A stretch of 64,000 nucleotides of DNA from Halobacillus halophilus DSM 2266 (GTDB lineage: Bacteria > Bacillota > Bacilli > Bacillales > Halobacillaceae): NCBI RefSeq assembly GCF_000284515.1, contig NC_017668.1, positions 1,674,001-1,738,000 on the forward strand. The letters run 5' to 3'. A model generated the notes under the pieces. It did not search any database. It was given only the letters and a program-made list of their open reading frames with translations, and was not told where the DNA came from. The translations under genes and the position numbers were made by a program. Of the stretch, positions 42,724 through 53,302 are shown in pieces. How positions within the stretch are numbered: the first letter of the stretch is position 1; every line of letters begins with the position of its first letter.

Positions 42724-43551
42724 ATGAGTAAAGGTACAAAAACGTGGAATATGGTTCGTGTAGATGGTTCTGACGCCTATGCAACGACGGACATTGTGGC
42801 CGAAGAGTTTCCTCTCACCATTATGATTAATGGCCAGGAGTTTGCCACAATGGTCTGTACCCCGGATCACCTGGAAGAATTGGTGATTGGGTTTTTGGCA
42901 ACCGAAGGAGCAATTTATACCATAAAGGAAATAGAACAGCTATCTATAGATGAAGAACGAGGATTTGCTTATGTGGAAACTTCTCGCCCCATTCCAGTGG
43001 GAGAAAGCGAACAGAAACGCTGGATTGGTTCCTGCTGCGGGAAGAGCCGGGCTTTTTATTTTCAAAATGATGCCAAAACGGCCCGCACCGTGATGAATCA
43101 GTTTACTTTATCTCCGGAAAGCTGCATGCAGCTGATGGAATCGTTTCATGAAAACGCCCACACCTTTCAGCGTACGGGCGGGGTCCACCAGGCGGCCATA
43201 GCATCAGATGGAGAAATAGAAATCCAGTTTTCAGATATAGGAAGACATAACGCTTTAGATAAGCTTTACGGTCACGTCATTAAAAACGGAGGCCGCAAAA
43301 AGAATCACGTCATTATTTTCAGCGGTCGCATTTCTTCAGAAGTACTCTTGAAGGTATCGAAAATGGGGATCGGGTGCCTGTTGTCTAAATCGGCTCCTAC
43401 GGATTTAGCCCTGCAGCTTGCTGAAGATCTAAACATAACCGCTGTCGGATTCATACGCGGCGGGAGGATGAATGTTTATACTCATCCGGAGCGTATTGAG
43501 TTAAAAGAAAAGGACGATACCGTCACACCGAACAGGGAGGAATTCAATTGA
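42724..43551 (+). CDS. fdhD: Formate dehydrogenase accessory sulfurtransferase FdhD
   Basis: A 275-residue protein that sulfurates the molybdenum cofactor for formate dehydrogenase. The active cysteines are in [12 protein letters not shown] (about 100), and the conserved blocks [42 protein letters not shown] and [15 protein letters not shown] are present. ATG 42724 follows GGGAGGA; a longer frame lacks a site. Its stop overlaps the TTG start of the formate dehydrogenase gene. Confidence 0.94.
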   Translation: MSKGTKTWNMVRVDGSDAYATTDIVAEEFPLTIMINGQEFATMVCTPDHLEELVIGFLATEGAIYTIKEIEQLSIDEERGFAYVETSRPIPVGESEQKRWIGSCCGKSRAFYFQNDAKTARTVMNQFTLSPESCMQLMESFHENAHTFQRTGGVHQAAIASDGEIEIQFSDIGRHNALDKLYGHVIKNGGRKKNHVIIFSGRISSEVLLKVSKMGIGCLLSKSAPTDLALQLAEDLNITAVGFIRGGRMNVYTHPERIELKEKDDTVTPNREEFN

Positions 43552-46493
43552 ACGACAGAGACCATACCGTCGTGACCATTAATGGCACGGAATATTTAGC
43601 TGATCCGGGGCAGAATTTATTAGATTTAATTAACACAACAGACGAGGATGTACCTCAAATATGCTACAACGAATCCCTTGGGCCGATCCAGACATGTGAT
43701 ACATGTATGGTTCAGGTTAATGGGGAAATTCAGCGCGCCTGCGGAATGAAAGTGGAAGCAGGAATGCGGGTCCAGACGAAGCTGCCTCATGTACATAAAG
43801 CACAAAAAGAGGCGCTTGATCGGGTGCTTGAAAAGCACGAACTTTATTGCACCGTTTGTGATTATAATAATGGAGATTGCGAGATTCATAATACCATGGC
43901 GGACTTCGGGCTTGATCACCAGTCCCGTCCGTTTCAGCCGACATCTTATAACCGTGATGACTCCGGGTCTTTTTACCGATATGATCCGGATCAGTGCATT
44001 CTTTGCGGACGCTGTGTAGAAGTCTGTCAGGACGTTCAGGTAAACGAAACGCTGACCATTGACTGGGAACGCCAGGAGCCTAGAGTTATCTGGGATAACG
44101 ATGTGCCGATTGACCAGTCTTCGTGTGTAAACTGCGGCCAATGCTCTACCGTTTGTCCATGTAATGCCATGATGGAAGTAGGAATGGAAAAAGAAGCCGG
44201 CTTCTTAACCGATCAGCAGCCAGGTATTTTAAAATCGATGATCGACTTAACGAAAAAAGTGGAAACGGGGTACGGGCCTTTATTTGCCGTATCTGATTCA
44301 GAAGCGGCCATGCGTGAAGAGCGTATCGATAAAACGAAAACCGTTTGCACCTACTGTGGAGTTGGCTGCTCTTTTGATGTATGGACAAAAGACCGCGAAA
44401 TTCTGAAGGTAGAACCTCATCCTGAGTCCCCGGCAAACGGCATTTCCACCTGTGTCAAAGGGAAATTTGGCTGGGATTATGTGAACTCAGATGATCGTCT
44501 GCAAAAACCGCTGATCCGCCGCGGAGATACCTTTGAAGAAGTAGAGTGGGAAGAAGCAATTGCTTATGCGGTTCGCCGTATGAATGAAATTAAAGCTGAA
44601 AAAGGAGCCGATCATCTAGGGTTCATCTCTTCTTCTAAAGCGACCAATGAAGAGTCTTACTTGATGCAGAAGATTTCCCGCCAGGTCATTGGTACGAATA
44701 ACGTCGATAACTGCTCTCGTTACTGCCAGGCACCTGCCACCAAAGGTCTATTCCGTACCGTTGGCTATGGAGGAGATTCCGGGTCCATTGATGATTTAGC
44801 TAAATCTGAGCTAGTGATGACCATTGGTTCAAATACTGCAGAGTCTCATCCGGTGCTAGCTTCAAGAATCAAACGTTCCCAAAAGCTGTTTGGCCAAAAA
44901 CTGTTCGTATTTGACCTGCGAAAACACGAAATGGCTAAACGCGCCGATCGTTTCTTCAGCCCTAAATCCGGTACCGATCTTGTATGGATTTCTGCCGTAA
45001 CGAAGTACATTCTGGACCAGGGCTGGGAAGATCAAAACTTCTTGAACGACTGGGTAAATGGTTTTGAGGATTACAGAGAAAGCCTGGAGCCGTTCACTTT
45101 GGAATATGCTGCCAATATGACTGGCTTCTCAGAAGAGGACTTGAAAGACCTTGCCAAGGAGATTGTGGAAGCCAAAACGGTGTCCGTCTGCTGGGCGATG
45201 GGTGTAACGCAGCATATGCTGGGAAGCGATACGAGTACAGCCATTTCCAACCTGCTATTGATCACAGGTAACTACGGCAAACCGGGCACAGGCGCGTATC
45301 CACTTCGCGGTCACAACAATGTACAGGGCTGCAGTGACTTTGGAAGTCAGCCTGACCAATACCCAGGCTATGAAAGCGTAACGGATGATGAAGTAAGAAA
45401 ACGTTATGAAGAGGCATGGGGTGTGGATCTGCCACATGAAAAAGGCATGGACAACCACGAAATGATAGAAGCCATTCATGATGGCAATCTGTCCATGATG
45501 TATGTGATTGGGGAAGATACAGGAATCGTCGATGCCAACATCAACTACGTAACTGCCGCTTTTGAAAAACTCGATTTCTTTATCGTGCAGGATCTGTTCC
45601 TTACACGAACAGCGGAATACGCAGACGTTGTTCTTCCGGCTTCTCCAAGTTTAGAGAAAGAAGGGACGTTCACGAATACGGAAAGAAGGATTCAACGATT
45701 GTATCAATCTTTAGAGCCGCTGCAAGGAACAAAACCAGATTGGGAAATCCTGCAGGATATCGCTAAAGAAGCAGGCTTTGATTGGAATTACAAGCATCCA
45801 TCTGAAATTATGGACGAAGCGGCAAGTCTGGCTCCTTTATTTGCCGGTGTAACTTACGATCGTCTGGAAGGCTATGATTCTCTTCAGTGGCCAGTAGCGA
45901 AAGATGGAACAGACGAGCCATTGCTCTTCGTAGATGGTTTTCCATTCGAGGATGGGAAAGCGCGCCTTTATCCATTAGACTTTGAATTAATGTATGACAC
46001 AACAGAAGAATATGATTTACACGTAAATAATGGACGTTTACTGGAGCATTTCCACGAAGGGAATATGACGTACCGTTCCGCAGGTATATCCAGGAAGACA
46101 CCGGATTCCTTCGTAGAGGTTTCAGAGGAGCTGGCGAAAGAACGGGGCATTGAAGAAGGAGCCCGGGTTAAGCTGATCTCTGAATCAGGTGAAGCGACTG
46201 GAACTGTAACCGTTACGGATCGTGTGAAAGGGAAAGAGCTGTTCGTGCCTATGAATGGAACCGGAAAATCAGCGGTGAACCTGCTTACCGATAACCGGGT
46301 CGATAAGGACACAGATACACCAGCTTATAAAGAAATTGCGGTGAAAATGAAAGTGCTTAAGAAAAAAGGTAAATCACCAATTCCTGATAACAATCATAGA
46401 CGCGGTAATCCTGTCCCTCAAATCAGTGTTAAAGTTGAGGAGAAATGGAAGCGTGACGATTACGAATTTCCTGGAAGTCAGGTGAAGCGATAA
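43548..46493 (+). CDS. Formate dehydrogenase alpha subunit (cysteine form, YjgC/YrhE type)
   Basis: A 981-residue molybdenum or tungsten enzyme oxidising formate. In order: a 2Fe-2S domain (C39, C50, C53, C65), an [15 protein letters not shown]is-Cys cluster (about 97-111), two 4Fe-4S motifs ([22 protein letters not shown]), the catalytic-domain cluster CTYCGVGC (about 268), and the metal ligand cysteine in [13 protein letters not shown], where E. coli FdhF has selenocysteine. The start is TTG 43548, 7 nt after GGGAGG, overlapping the fdhD stop (TTGA). The DUF1641 gene follows at the stop. B. subtilis YjgC and YrhE share this layout and neighbour. Confidence 0.95.
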   Translation: MNDRDHTVVTINGTEYLADPGQNLLDLINTTDEDVPQICYNESLGPIQTCDTCMVQVNGEIQRACGMKVEAGMRVQTKLPHVHKAQKEALDRVLEKHELYCTVCDYNNGDCEIHNTMADFGLDHQSRPFQPTSYNRDDSGSFYRYDPDQCILCGRCVEVCQDVQVNETLTIDWERQEPRVIWDNDVPIDQSSCVNCGQCSTVCPCNAMMEVGMEKEAGFLTDQQPGILKSMIDLTKKVETGYGPLFAVSDSEAAMREERIDKTKTVCTYCGVGCSFDVWTKDREILKVEPHPESPANGISTCVKGKFGWDYVNSDDRLQKPLIRRGDTFEEVEWEEAIAYAVRRMNEIKAEKGADHLGFISSSKATNEESYLMQKISRQVIGTNNVDNCSRYCQAPATKGLFRTVGYGGDSGSIDDLAKSELVMTIGSNTAESHPVLASRIKRSQKLFGQKLFVFDLRKHEMAKRADRFFSPKSGTDLVWISAVTKYILDQGWEDQNFLNDWVNGFEDYRESLEPFTLEYAANMTGFSEEDLKDLAKEIVEAKTVSVCWAMGVTQHMLGSDTSTAISNLLLITGNYGKPGTGAYPLRGHNNVQGCSDFGSQPDQYPGYESVTDDEVRKRYEEAWGVDLPHEKGMDNHEMIEAIHDGNLSMMYVIGEDTGIVDANINYVTAAFEKLDFFIVQDLFLTRTAEYADVVLPASPSLEKEGTFTNTERRIQRLYQSLEPLQGTKPDWEILQDIAKEAGFDWNYKHPSEIMDEAASLAPLFAGVTYDRLEGYDSLQWPVAKDGTDEPLLFVDGFPFEDGKARLYPLDFELMYDTTEEYDLHVNNGRLLEHFHEGNMTYRSAGISRKTPDSFVEVSEELAKERGIEEGARVKLISESGEATGTVTVTDRVKGKELFVPMNGTGKSAVNLLTDNRVDKDTDTPAYKEIAVKMKVLKKKGKSPIPDNNHRRGNPVPQISVKVEEKWKRDDYEFPGSQVKR

Positions 46494-46963
46494 TGGCGAA
46501 ACCAATTACGAGCATTAAAAAGTATGAAGCCAGCCGCGAGGAACAAATTGAGAAAGATTTTGAAGAAGTAAAAGCGGCCATTGCCGATAATAAAACAGCC
46601 ATTTTAAAGGGAATTGATCTTTTAAAAGCTCTTGAGGAAAGTGAGACGCTGGATGCTGCTACGGCTTTCACCTACAAACGAAAAGAAATACTCGCTAACA
46701 TTGTAGAGGAAATCAACCGTGATATGTATACGGGTATTCTGGAGAATATTCCAGAAATCGTCTATCTGCTGGGTGATCTGGATTTGAAGACAGTAAGGGA
46801 CGTAACCTCTAAGCTTAACCAGGGTATGGAGGAGATGAACACTGCTGCATCCTCCAAGGAAAAAACATCCGTCCTGGATTTAGCTAAAGCGCTGAAAGAC
46901 CCTGAAATCAATCGCAGCATTACCATGCTCATGAGTTTCTTAAAAGGTATGGGACGTAACTAA
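46493..46963 (+). CDS. DUF1641 formate-dehydrogenase-associated protein (YjgD/YrhD type)
   Basis: A 156-residue helical soluble protein. Family blocks: ILKGIDLLKALEESETLDAA and NIVEEINRDMYTGILENIP. B. subtilis YjgD and YrhD occupy the same position. Its role is unknown, perhaps a partner of the dehydrogenase. ATG 46493 overlaps the fdhA stop (TAATG), so the three genes fdhD, alpha subunit and DUF1641 form one coupled operon that ends in a terminator. Confidence 0.88.
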   Translation: MAKPITSIKKYEASREEQIEKDFEEVKAAIADNKTAILKGIDLLKALEESETLDAATAFTYKRKEILANIVEEINRDMYTGILENIPEIVYLLGDLDLKTVRDVTSKLNQGMEEMNTAASSKEKTSVLDLAKALKDPEINRSITMLMSFLKGMGRN

Positions 46964-46979
46964 CTAAATAACAAATCAA

Positions 46980-47021
46980 ACAGCCTTCTCCTTCATGCAC
47001 CCAGGAGAGGGCTGTTTTTGT
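46980..47021 (+). terminator. Terminator of the formate dehydrogenase operon
   Basis: AACAGCCTTCTCCT pairs with AGGAGAGGGCTGTT, followed by TTTG. Confidence 0.87.
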
Positions 47022-47211
47022 ATTGTAGTATTTTATGGAACTTACTCTGGGTCTATTGTGAGATTAAAGAATAGGTTTCAAATCTTATAAATTGGAGAAT
47101 ATAAACATTTTCACATGATAATAGATCTTCTATGGTTAACAACTACACGTCTATCTATACTATCAGAACAAAAGTGGGAAATCCTATCTAAAGGGTAAGG
47201 AGGAGAAGGTT

Positions 47212-47481
47212 TTGAAAGAAAAAAAGAAAACAGAGCTTTTCTATTTGAGTATTGGTTATGGCGTCATATTAATGTTGTTGCTTGCTTCAATAAAATTTTT
47301 ATTAGTAGATGACTATATAGGGAATTTTTTAATCGTGGTTAGTATTCTCTGTATGGGAAGCATCATAAGGTATTTCGAACGAATCCTTCTCCCGGAATCG
47401 AAAGAAAGTCGAATCATAAAAGCTGTTTTCATTGGATGTATAATCTTAATAGGTTTAGGTGGTCTTCTTATTCTATTCTAA
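47212..47481 (+). CDS. Small three-segment membrane protein (89 aa)
   Basis: Starts at TTG 47212 with AAGGAGGAGAAGG upstream. Hydrophobic segments at about 8-31, 36-52 and 68-89, with a charged loop (RYFERILLPESKESRI). No family recognised. The terminator before it and the 280-nt gap after it make it a single-gene unit. Confidence 0.65.
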   Translation: MKEKKKTELFYLSIGYGVILMLLLASIKFLLVDDYIGNFLIVVSILCMGSIIRYFERILLPESKESRIIKAVFIGCIILIGLGGLLILF

Positions 47482-47765
47482 CCATTCATAGAGAGAAGTG
47501 TTGAAGGTGTATCGACAGAAATGGAGAGTCCACTGAAGGAATCCCTCACTTCCCGCCATCCCTAAAAAATCCGGGAGACTACATGAACTCTCTCATTAAG
47601 ATCAGATCAGTTTCTATAGGACTAGTGTCGTGAGAGAAATATCCATTTCGTAGACCGAAAAGGCACCCGGTTAGCAAGAAGCGATTCCCGTATAGAAATG
47701 GAAGAAATAAGAAGCCGAAATAAGTGGTAAGATAGTTAGCAAGTACGCAGGGAAGGAGATTGTAT
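47482..47765. other. Intergenic stretch, nothing recognised
   Basis: No frame with support on either strand, no repeat shared with the rest of the window, no terminator. AAGGAG at 47753-47758 is the ribosome site of the next gene. Confidence 0.4.
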
Positions 47766-48149
47766 ATGCAGTTAAAGCCAATTTATAGAATCAGAACGTT
47801 CGTCGTACCAGAATATCTGGAGAAGGTTATTAAAGGGGTATTGAAGATTGATGACTTAGAATATGGTCATTATAAACATGTGGTCTGGCATTCCAATGAT
47901 GGAGTAGAGCAGTTTGTTCCTTCTGAAACTTCCGTACCAACAGAAGGGAACATAGGAGAAACGACTAAGGTTACTTCGGTTCGAGTGGAATTTTCCATTC
48001 CGAGAGATGAAAAGCTGCTAAGAAACATTATTGAACATGGTATTTACCCTAACCATCCCTGGGATGAGCCTGTTGTCCAAGTAACGGAAGAGGTAGAAGC
48101 GAGAAAGCATGATTCATTTTCAACTGAACCCTCTAGAATGGGCGGATAA
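47766..48149 (+). CDS. CutA/NIF3-insert-like small protein (127 aa)
   Basis: A soluble protein with a ferredoxin-like beta-alpha-beta pattern: YRIRTFVVPEYLEKVIKGVL at the start and IYPNHPWDEPVVQV near the end. The HPWDEPVV part recalls the HPYEEP motif of CutA and of the NIF3/YqfO insert domain, suggesting a metal- or ligand-sensing fold; the match is short. ATG 47766 has AAGGAG 7-8 nt upstream. Function unknown. Confidence 0.6.
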   Translation: MQLKPIYRIRTFVVPEYLEKVIKGVLKIDDLEYGHYKHVVWHSNDGVEQFVPSETSVPTEGNIGETTKVTSVRVEFSIPRDEKLLRNIIEHGIYPNHPWDEPVVQVTEEVEARKHDSFSTEPSRMGG

Positions 48150-48183
48150 TAAAAATAGATTTTATGGAAGGTCTTGTTTCATG

Positions 48184-48220
48184 TAAAAGTCCCAGATGGA
48201 TACCACCTGGGACTTTTACA
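48184..48220. terminator. Bidirectional terminator
   Basis: AAAAGTCCCAG and CTGGGACTTTT flank GTGGTATCCAT-type loop sequence; it lies between the convergent genes at 48149 and 48227. Confidence 0.85.
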
Positions 48221-48226
48221 TATTTG

Positions 48227-48703
48227 TTAAATCTCAAAGAAAAACCAAATAATCATGATGAGTTGAATCACGATTTTCGCTACCGTCCCGCTTAAAAACC
48301 CAAACAGAGAACCGATGGCGGCTTTCCATGCTTCCTCATTGGATCTTTTCTGAATCAGTTCCGTCACGATCACGAGAATGAATGGCAGAACGATAATTCC
48401 AAACGGCGGGATAATAAATGAACCAACGATGACACCAACAGCGGCCATGCGCTCTCCCCACTTACTTCCTCCATATCGCTTTACAAAATAGCTGTTCGCT
48501 ATAATATCAGAGACGATTAGTAATACCGTTAATAGGATAATGCCTGTCCAGAAAAACCAGGATAATTCTTCGCCATTAAGAAAGAAGAAATAAGCCAGAA
48601 ACCCGATCCATAAGACCAGTGGGCCGGGAATGACTGGAAAAATAACACTTGCGAAGCTGGCTAAAAAACATACGATAATAATAGCCCATATGAGAACTTC
48701 CAC
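48227..48703 (-). CDS. DUF456 membrane protein
   Basis: A 158-residue integral membrane protein of the DUF456 family. Segments include an N-terminal hydrophobic stretch (about 5-25), the signature VIFPVIPGPLVLWIGFLAYF (about 20-39), a glycine-rich GGSKWGERMAAVGVIVGSFI region and a C-terminal hydrophobic end. Function unknown in the family. The start is GTG 48703, 7 nt after AAAGGAGG; an upstream in-frame ATG at 48727 is on the far side of that site. Confidence 0.85.
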   Translation of the reverse strand: MEVLIWAIIIVCFLASFASVIFPVIPGPLVLWIGFLAYFFFLNGEELSWFFWTGIILLTVLLIVSDIIANSYFVKRYGGSKWGERMAAVGVIVGSFIIPPFGIIVLPFILVIVTELIQKRSNEEAWKAAIGSLFGFLSGTVAKIVIQLIMIIWFFFEI

Positions 48704-48774
48704 GGATTGACCTCCTTTCATGTACATTGCTGTATACGATTGAGCATGACAATGGTTCCATTACAATCATAGAA

Positions 48775-48806
48775 AAACCGAGCTTGGCAGGCAAGCTCGG
48801 TTTTGG
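48775..48806. terminator. Terminator of the aldo/keto reductase gene
   Basis: AAACCGAGCTTG and CAAGCTCGGTTTT pair around GCAGG. On the minus strand it ends TTTTTC, just after the reductase stop. Confidence 0.87.
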
Positions 48807-48812
48807 TGAAAT

Positions 48813-49820
48813 TTATTTAAGTCCTAATTCCTGACGGTCAGGTGGAGCCATAAATTCAGGTCCTACTGGATCTTGAATATGCTTGCGCAGAATTTCATCG
48901 ATATCCTGCATCGTTTCCTGATCAATGCTGAAGTTTTCCACTTCCTTAACAGGGTCCAGCTGATCCGGACGACGGCCGCCCATTAAAGCGACTCCGGAAC
49001 CTGGCTGATCAAGCACCCAGCGAAGTGCGAGGTGCAGGACGCGTTTACCGTAACGGTTCTGAGCGAGCTGATCCAACTCCTGAACCGCGTTTAAGTACTG
49101 CTTGAATCTTGGCTGCTGAAACTTAGGATCTTCATTTCTCAAATCATCGCCTTCAAACTCACGGTCAGAGGACATTTTACCTGAAAGCAGACCGCGGCAG
49201 AGGGATCCGTAAGAAATCGTAGTCATATTGTGTTCCTGTACATAAGGAAGAATATCCTTTTCAATATCTCTTTCAAATAAGTTATACGGTGGCTGCAGCG
49301 TATGAATCGGTGCTGCTTCCCTGAATATATCCATTTGTTCTGGTGAAAAGTTACTTACACCAATCGCTTTAATTTTACCTTGCTTATGAAGGTAGTGCAG
49401 TGCTTCTGCCGTTTCGTGAATCGGTGTAATCGGGTCAGGCCAGTGTACCTGATAGACATCAATGTAGTCTGTCTGCAGGCGCTGTAAGGAGTCTTCCACT
49501 TCTTTATGAATTCGTTCTTTGCTTCCATTTCTAAAAACAGCGTCATCGTTCCAGTCCATGCCTACTTTGGTTGCCAGGACGATATCCTCTCGATTTCCGT
49601 CATATTGCTGAACGGCTTTTCCTACAATTTCCTCGGAGCGTCCAAAACCATATACTGGAGCGGTATCAATAAGATTAATTCCATGATCAAGCGCTGTATG
49701 AATGGTATCGATGGATTGTTTTTCATCTGTTCCACCCCACATCCAGCCGCCGATCGCCCATGTTCCTAATCCGAGACGACTTGCATTGATGGAAGTACCT
49801 TGAATATTTGTTTTTTCCAC
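48813..49820 (-). CDS. Aldo/keto reductase (AKR11/YhdN-like)
   Basis: A 335-residue NADPH-dependent reductase. Asp and Tyr of the tetrad are in LIDTAPVYGFGRSEE (about 50-64), Lys in LATKVGMDW (about 85) and His in DVYQVHWPDP (about 125). GVSNFSPEQM and GGRRPDQLDPV fit the AKR11 group (B. subtilis IolS/YhdN). The carbonyl substrate is unknown. GTG 49820 follows GGAGGTGAACG. Convergent neighbours and its own terminator suggest a single gene. Confidence 0.88.
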   Translation of the reverse strand: MEKTNIQGTSINASRLGLGTWAIGGWMWGGTDEKQSIDTIHTALDHGINLIDTAPVYGFGRSEEIVGKAVQQYDGNREDIVLATKVGMDWNDDAVFRNGSKERIHKEVEDSLQRLQTDYIDVYQVHWPDPITPIHETAEALHYLHKQGKIKAIGVSNFSPEQMDIFREAAPIHTLQPPYNLFERDIEKDILPYVQEHNMTTISYGSLCRGLLSGKMSSDREFEGDDLRNEDPKFQQPRFKQYLNAVQELDQLAQNRYGKRVLHLALRWVLDQPGSGVALMGGRRPDQLDPVKEVENFSIDQETMQDIDEILRKHIQDPVGPEFMAPPDRQELGLK

Positions 49821-49969
49821 TTCCGTTCACCTCCAAAATTATAGCATCTCATGCTCTGAAGTATGTACCCGGTACTAAACTAGTCTAATCATCCGAGAGC
49901 CTGTCCAGCCTTTTTATTATATTCAATTATTTATCCAATTGAGATATAATGGCAGGGGGGAGTGATCAC

Positions 49970-52351
49970 ATGGAGACGGCCAAACGTACATATACAGAAC
50001 CAAAGCCGAAAAAAAGATGGAAAAAAACCGTCTTTATCCTGGGGATGATTTTAATGGCAATCGTCGCAGGTCTCGTTATTTTTGTAAGCGTTTACACAAG
50101 TCGCAGCTTACCTGAAGTAAGTGGAGAAATTCAGTTGGAATCGCTCAGCAGTGCAGTAGAAGTGGTTCGTGATAAACAGGGAGTACCTCATATTACTGCA
50201 GATTCATCGCGTGATTTATTTATAGCTCAAGGGTACGTCCAGGCACAGGACCGTTTATTTCAAATGGAACTGGCCAGGAGGCAGGCCTCAGGAACGTTAA
50301 GTGAAGTGGTCGGGGAAGCCACCATCGAACAGGATCAATATTTTCGAACGCTTGGGTTAAGAAGAGCAGCCGAAGCGTCACTCTCAGCTTATTCTGATGA
50401 AGCCATCCAAAGCCTCGAGGCCTTTGCGGAAGGGGTAAATGCATATATGGAAGAAGCGGAAGAGGGGAACCGGCTGCCTCCTGAATTTGCGTTGATGGGC
50501 TTTTCTCCAGATCCATGGAAACCGGTGGATTCGTTAACAATAGGAAAGTACATGGCTTTTGATTTAGGCGGCCACTGGGAACGCCAGGCCTTTAATTACT
50601 ATTTGACCAACGAATTTTCAGAAGAACAGGCGTTGGAATTGTTTCCTGCTTATCCGGATGACGCTCCGAAGGTTTTAGAGGAAACGGAACAAGTAGATGT
50701 AGCTGCCAGCTTTAAAGATATCGTAATTCCACACGAGTTTAACGGCAGTAATAACTGGGTGGTGAGCGGGGAAATGACCGAATCAGGTGCCCCCATACTT
50801 GCAGATGATCCTCATCTCGGGCTGGCCACCCCGTCCATTTGGTATCAGATGCAGTTAAGTGCACCGGATTATGACGTGTCAGGGGTTATTTTTGCAGGGA
50901 TTCCAGGGATTATTTTAGGACATAACAACCACATTGCCTGGGGAGTAACCAATGTTGGTCCGGATGTTCAGCAGCTTTACTTAGAGAAAAGAAACCCAGA
51001 GGATAGCAGTCAATTTTTATTTGAAGACGAATGGGAGCAGGCAGAAGTGATTCAGGAGCCGATTCGGGTAAAAGATCAGGAAACCCTGGACTATGAAGTT
51101 GTGGAAACCAGACATGGACCCGTAATTAGTGAGTTCGCCGAACAAAGCGGTGACGACGTTGTTTTATCTCTCAGATGGACAGCTTTGGACCCTACCACTG
51201 AACTGGAAGCCATACTGGAAATTAATCGAGCGGAAAATTGGAACGAGTTCGAAAAAGGGCTGGAGAAATTCCTGGCACCGGCTCAAAATTTCGTATTCGC
51301 TTCTGAGGATGGCACAATCGCTTATAAAGCGAATGGGAAAATTCCTATCTATAATAATGGCGACGATGCTTTACTGCCCATGAGAGGCTGGGAAGAGGAA
51401 GACCTGTGGCAGGGATATATTCCTTTTGAGGAGCTTCCGAAAACCGTAAATCCTGAAAAAGGATACGTAGCTACCGCCAATAATAAAATTACGGACGACA
51501 ACTACCCTTATCATATTAGTCATAACTGGGCTCAGCCTTATCGCTATCAGCGTATTGTCGAGATGCTTGAAGAAAAGGAACCATTAACTTCTGAGAAAGT
51601 GATGGATATGCAAATGGACGTGAAGAATTTACAGGCTCAGGAGTTTGTCCCTTATTTACTTGAGGTTACGAAAAAGGAGGCACTTTCCGAGTCCGAAACA
51701 GCAGCACTCAAACTCATGCAGGAATGGAACTATGAGGACCAGAAGGAGCTCGCCCAGCCGCTTATTTTTCATTCCTGGATGGCAAATATTCAGGAAGAGT
51801 TATACAACGAAGCGATCCCGAAAGAAATGCTTGATTTATTCCATGGAGCCGGCCAGACCACCGATGAATTGCTGCGTAAAGTTCAGGACAGTGGATCTTC
51901 GATTTGGATGAATAAAAACGGAGGCGTTTCCGAGGTGGTTACGGCTGCTTATCAAAAGACCATGACAGAACTAACCAAGGAACATGGGGGAACCCCGGTG
52001 GAGTGGACGTGGGGAGCGGGTCATGCTGTTGAATTTACTCATCCTCTGTCGAACATTCAAATGTTGGAACGATTCTTTAACCCTGGCGATCCTCTGCCGG
52101 TCAGCGGCAGCCGTATCACTGTAAGGGCGGCTGGATATAACAGTAAAGGGCTGGTTAATCACGGAGCTTCCTGGCGGTTTGTGCTGGACCTTGAGAATAT
52201 GAAAGAAGCCTATCATCTGATAGGACCGGGGCAATCCGGCCATTTTAGAAGTGAATGGTACCACGATCAACTGAAAGACTGGGTGGATGGGGAGTATCAT
52301 CTAACAACGACAGAGGGATATGAAGGACGGGAGTTAACTTTAACCCCTTAG
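49970..52351 (+). CDS. Penicillin acylase family Ntn-hydrolase
   Basis: A 793-residue membrane-anchored precursor. A basic start (KPKKRWKKT) is followed by one helix (about 20-42), so the enzyme would sit outside the membrane. The alpha part carries GVPHITADSSRDLFIAQGYV; the beta part begins at the nucleophile in NGSNNWVVSG (Ser about 260), the autocleavage site. RITVRAAGYNSKG and the C-terminal GQSGH are family-like. The substrate could be an acyl-homoserine lactone or another amide. ATG 49970 is 8 nt after GGGGGGAG; ATG 49949 lacks a site. Confidence 0.88.
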   Translation: METAKRTYTEPKPKKRWKKTVFILGMILMAIVAGLVIFVSVYTSRSLPEVSGEIQLESLSSAVEVVRDKQGVPHITADSSRDLFIAQGYVQAQDRLFQMELARRQASGTLSEVVGEATIEQDQYFRTLGLRRAAEASLSAYSDEAIQSLEAFAEGVNAYMEEAEEGNRLPPEFALMGFSPDPWKPVDSLTIGKYMAFDLGGHWERQAFNYYLTNEFSEEQALELFPAYPDDAPKVLEETEQVDVAASFKDIVIPHEFNGSNNWVVSGEMTESGAPILADDPHLGLATPSIWYQMQLSAPDYDVSGVIFAGIPGIILGHNNHIAWGVTNVGPDVQQLYLEKRNPEDSSQFLFEDEWEQAEVIQEPIRVKDQETLDYEVVETRHGPVISEFAEQSGDDVVLSLRWTALDPTTELEAILEINRAENWNEFEKGLEKFLAPAQNFVFASEDGTIAYKANGKIPIYNNGDDALLPMRGWEEEDLWQGYIPFEELPKTVNPEKGYVATANNKITDDNYPYHISHNWAQPYRYQRIVEMLEEKEPLTSEKVMDMQMDVKNLQAQEFVPYLLEVTKKEALSESETAALKLMQEWNYEDQKELAQPLIFHSWMANIQEELYNEAIPKEMLDLFHGAGQTTDELLRKVQDSGSSIWMNKNGGVSEVVTAAYQKTMTELTKEHGGTPVEWTWGAGHAVEFTHPLSNIQMLERFFNPGDPLPVSGSRITVRAAGYNSKGLVNHGASWRFVLDLENMKEAYHLIGPGQSGHFRSEWYHDQLKDWVDGEYHLTTTEGYEGRELTLTP

Positions 52352-52418
52352 TAACAGGCAAGAAAGAGGATTTCAACTGAGGAATCACTCTAAGCGAAGG
52401 ATCTATGTATATATAAAA

Positions 52419-52446
52419 GCTCTTCTCTTGATCAAGAGAAGAGCTA
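52419..52446. terminator. Palindromic bidirectional terminator
   Basis: AGCTCTTCTCTTGA and TCAAGAGAAGAGCT are perfect complements. The minus side runs into TTTTATAT, serving the DJ-1/PfpI gene; the plus side serves the acylase gene. Confidence 0.85.
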
Positions 52447-52461
52447 AACTTTGTGGTTGCT

Positions 52462-53130
52462 TTATTTTTCTTCTAGAGCTCCAACCATCAATTCAGCGGC
52501 ACGTTCGCTCGACATCGGATTTTGACCGGTGATCAGATTACCGTCTCGTACGGCATGAGAAGTCCAATCTTCCCCTTTAGAGAAATGGGCTCCTAGATCA
52601 CGTAGCTTCGTTTCAAGCATGAAAGGCATAAAAAGATCGAGTTCCATGCCCTGTTCTTCCGAATCTGTAAACGCAGCGATGGCTTTACCCTGAACGATTG
52701 GCGTCTGATCTTCATAAGTGGCATTCACCAGTCCGCTTGGGCCATGGCATACCGAACCGATTATGTTATTCTGTTCTGCATGCTGCTGCAATACATATTG
52801 AAGGGTATCGTTATCAGGGAAATCGAACATGGTTCCATGTCCGCCCGGGAGAAAGATTCCGTCAAATCCCTCTGCGTCTTCCTTAGAAAGTTTAGCGGTA
52901 TCTTTAAGTTCTTCCTGAGCTTCCTGCCATTCCGAGACTTCTTCTTCAGGGATGCTGTTTGGATCAAGAGGAACTTCTCCGCCTTGAATACTGGTTACTT
53001 TCACCTCATAGCCTTGCTTTTTAAAGGCATTGTAAGGAACGGCGTATTCTTCCAGCCATAGTCCAGTCTCGTAATCATCGGTAATTTTCCCGTGATTGGT
53101 TACGACCATTAATACTTGCTTTGAGCTCAT
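52462..53130 (-). CDS. DJ-1/PfpI family protein (class I glutamine amidotransferase-like)
   Basis: A 222-residue Hsp31-like protein (glyoxalase III / deglycase / chaperone group). The nucleophile elbow is GSVCHGPSG (Cys about 131), with the preceding LPGGHGTMFDF (about 92-102) and a glutamate in DDYETGLW (about 19). Its stress role is inferred from family only. ATG 53130 follows AGGAGG at 9-10 nt; an in-frame extension to 53154 overlaps that site. Confidence 0.88.
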   Translation of the reverse strand: MSSKQVLMVVTNHGKITDDYETGLWLEEYAVPYNAFKKQGYEVKVTSIQGGEVPLDPNSIPEEEVSEWQEAQEELKDTAKLSKEDAEGFDGIFLPGGHGTMFDFPDNDTLQYVLQQHAEQNNIIGSVCHGPSGLVNATYEDQTPIVQGKAIAAFTDSEEQGMELDLFMPFMLETKLRDLGAHFSKGEDWTSHAVRDGNLITGQNPMSSERAAELMVGALEEK

Positions 53131-53302
53131 GATGGTCAGCCTCCTGTTCTGCATTTTGGTAATTATTTTGTCCTACGCATATGGTTATATCACGCAACAA
53201 GGAAAAAAACGAAATAGTTTGCTCACGTAATCTAAGTTCAAATACGTGTGAGAGGAAGAAAACTCGTGATAAAGTTAGTGAACATGGAAGGAGTGGATTT
53301 AT

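Noticed and set aside
43626..44141. 171-codon minus-strand frame within formate dehydrogenase
   Set aside because: Overlaps the conserved iron-sulfur region of the real gene; no ribosome site.
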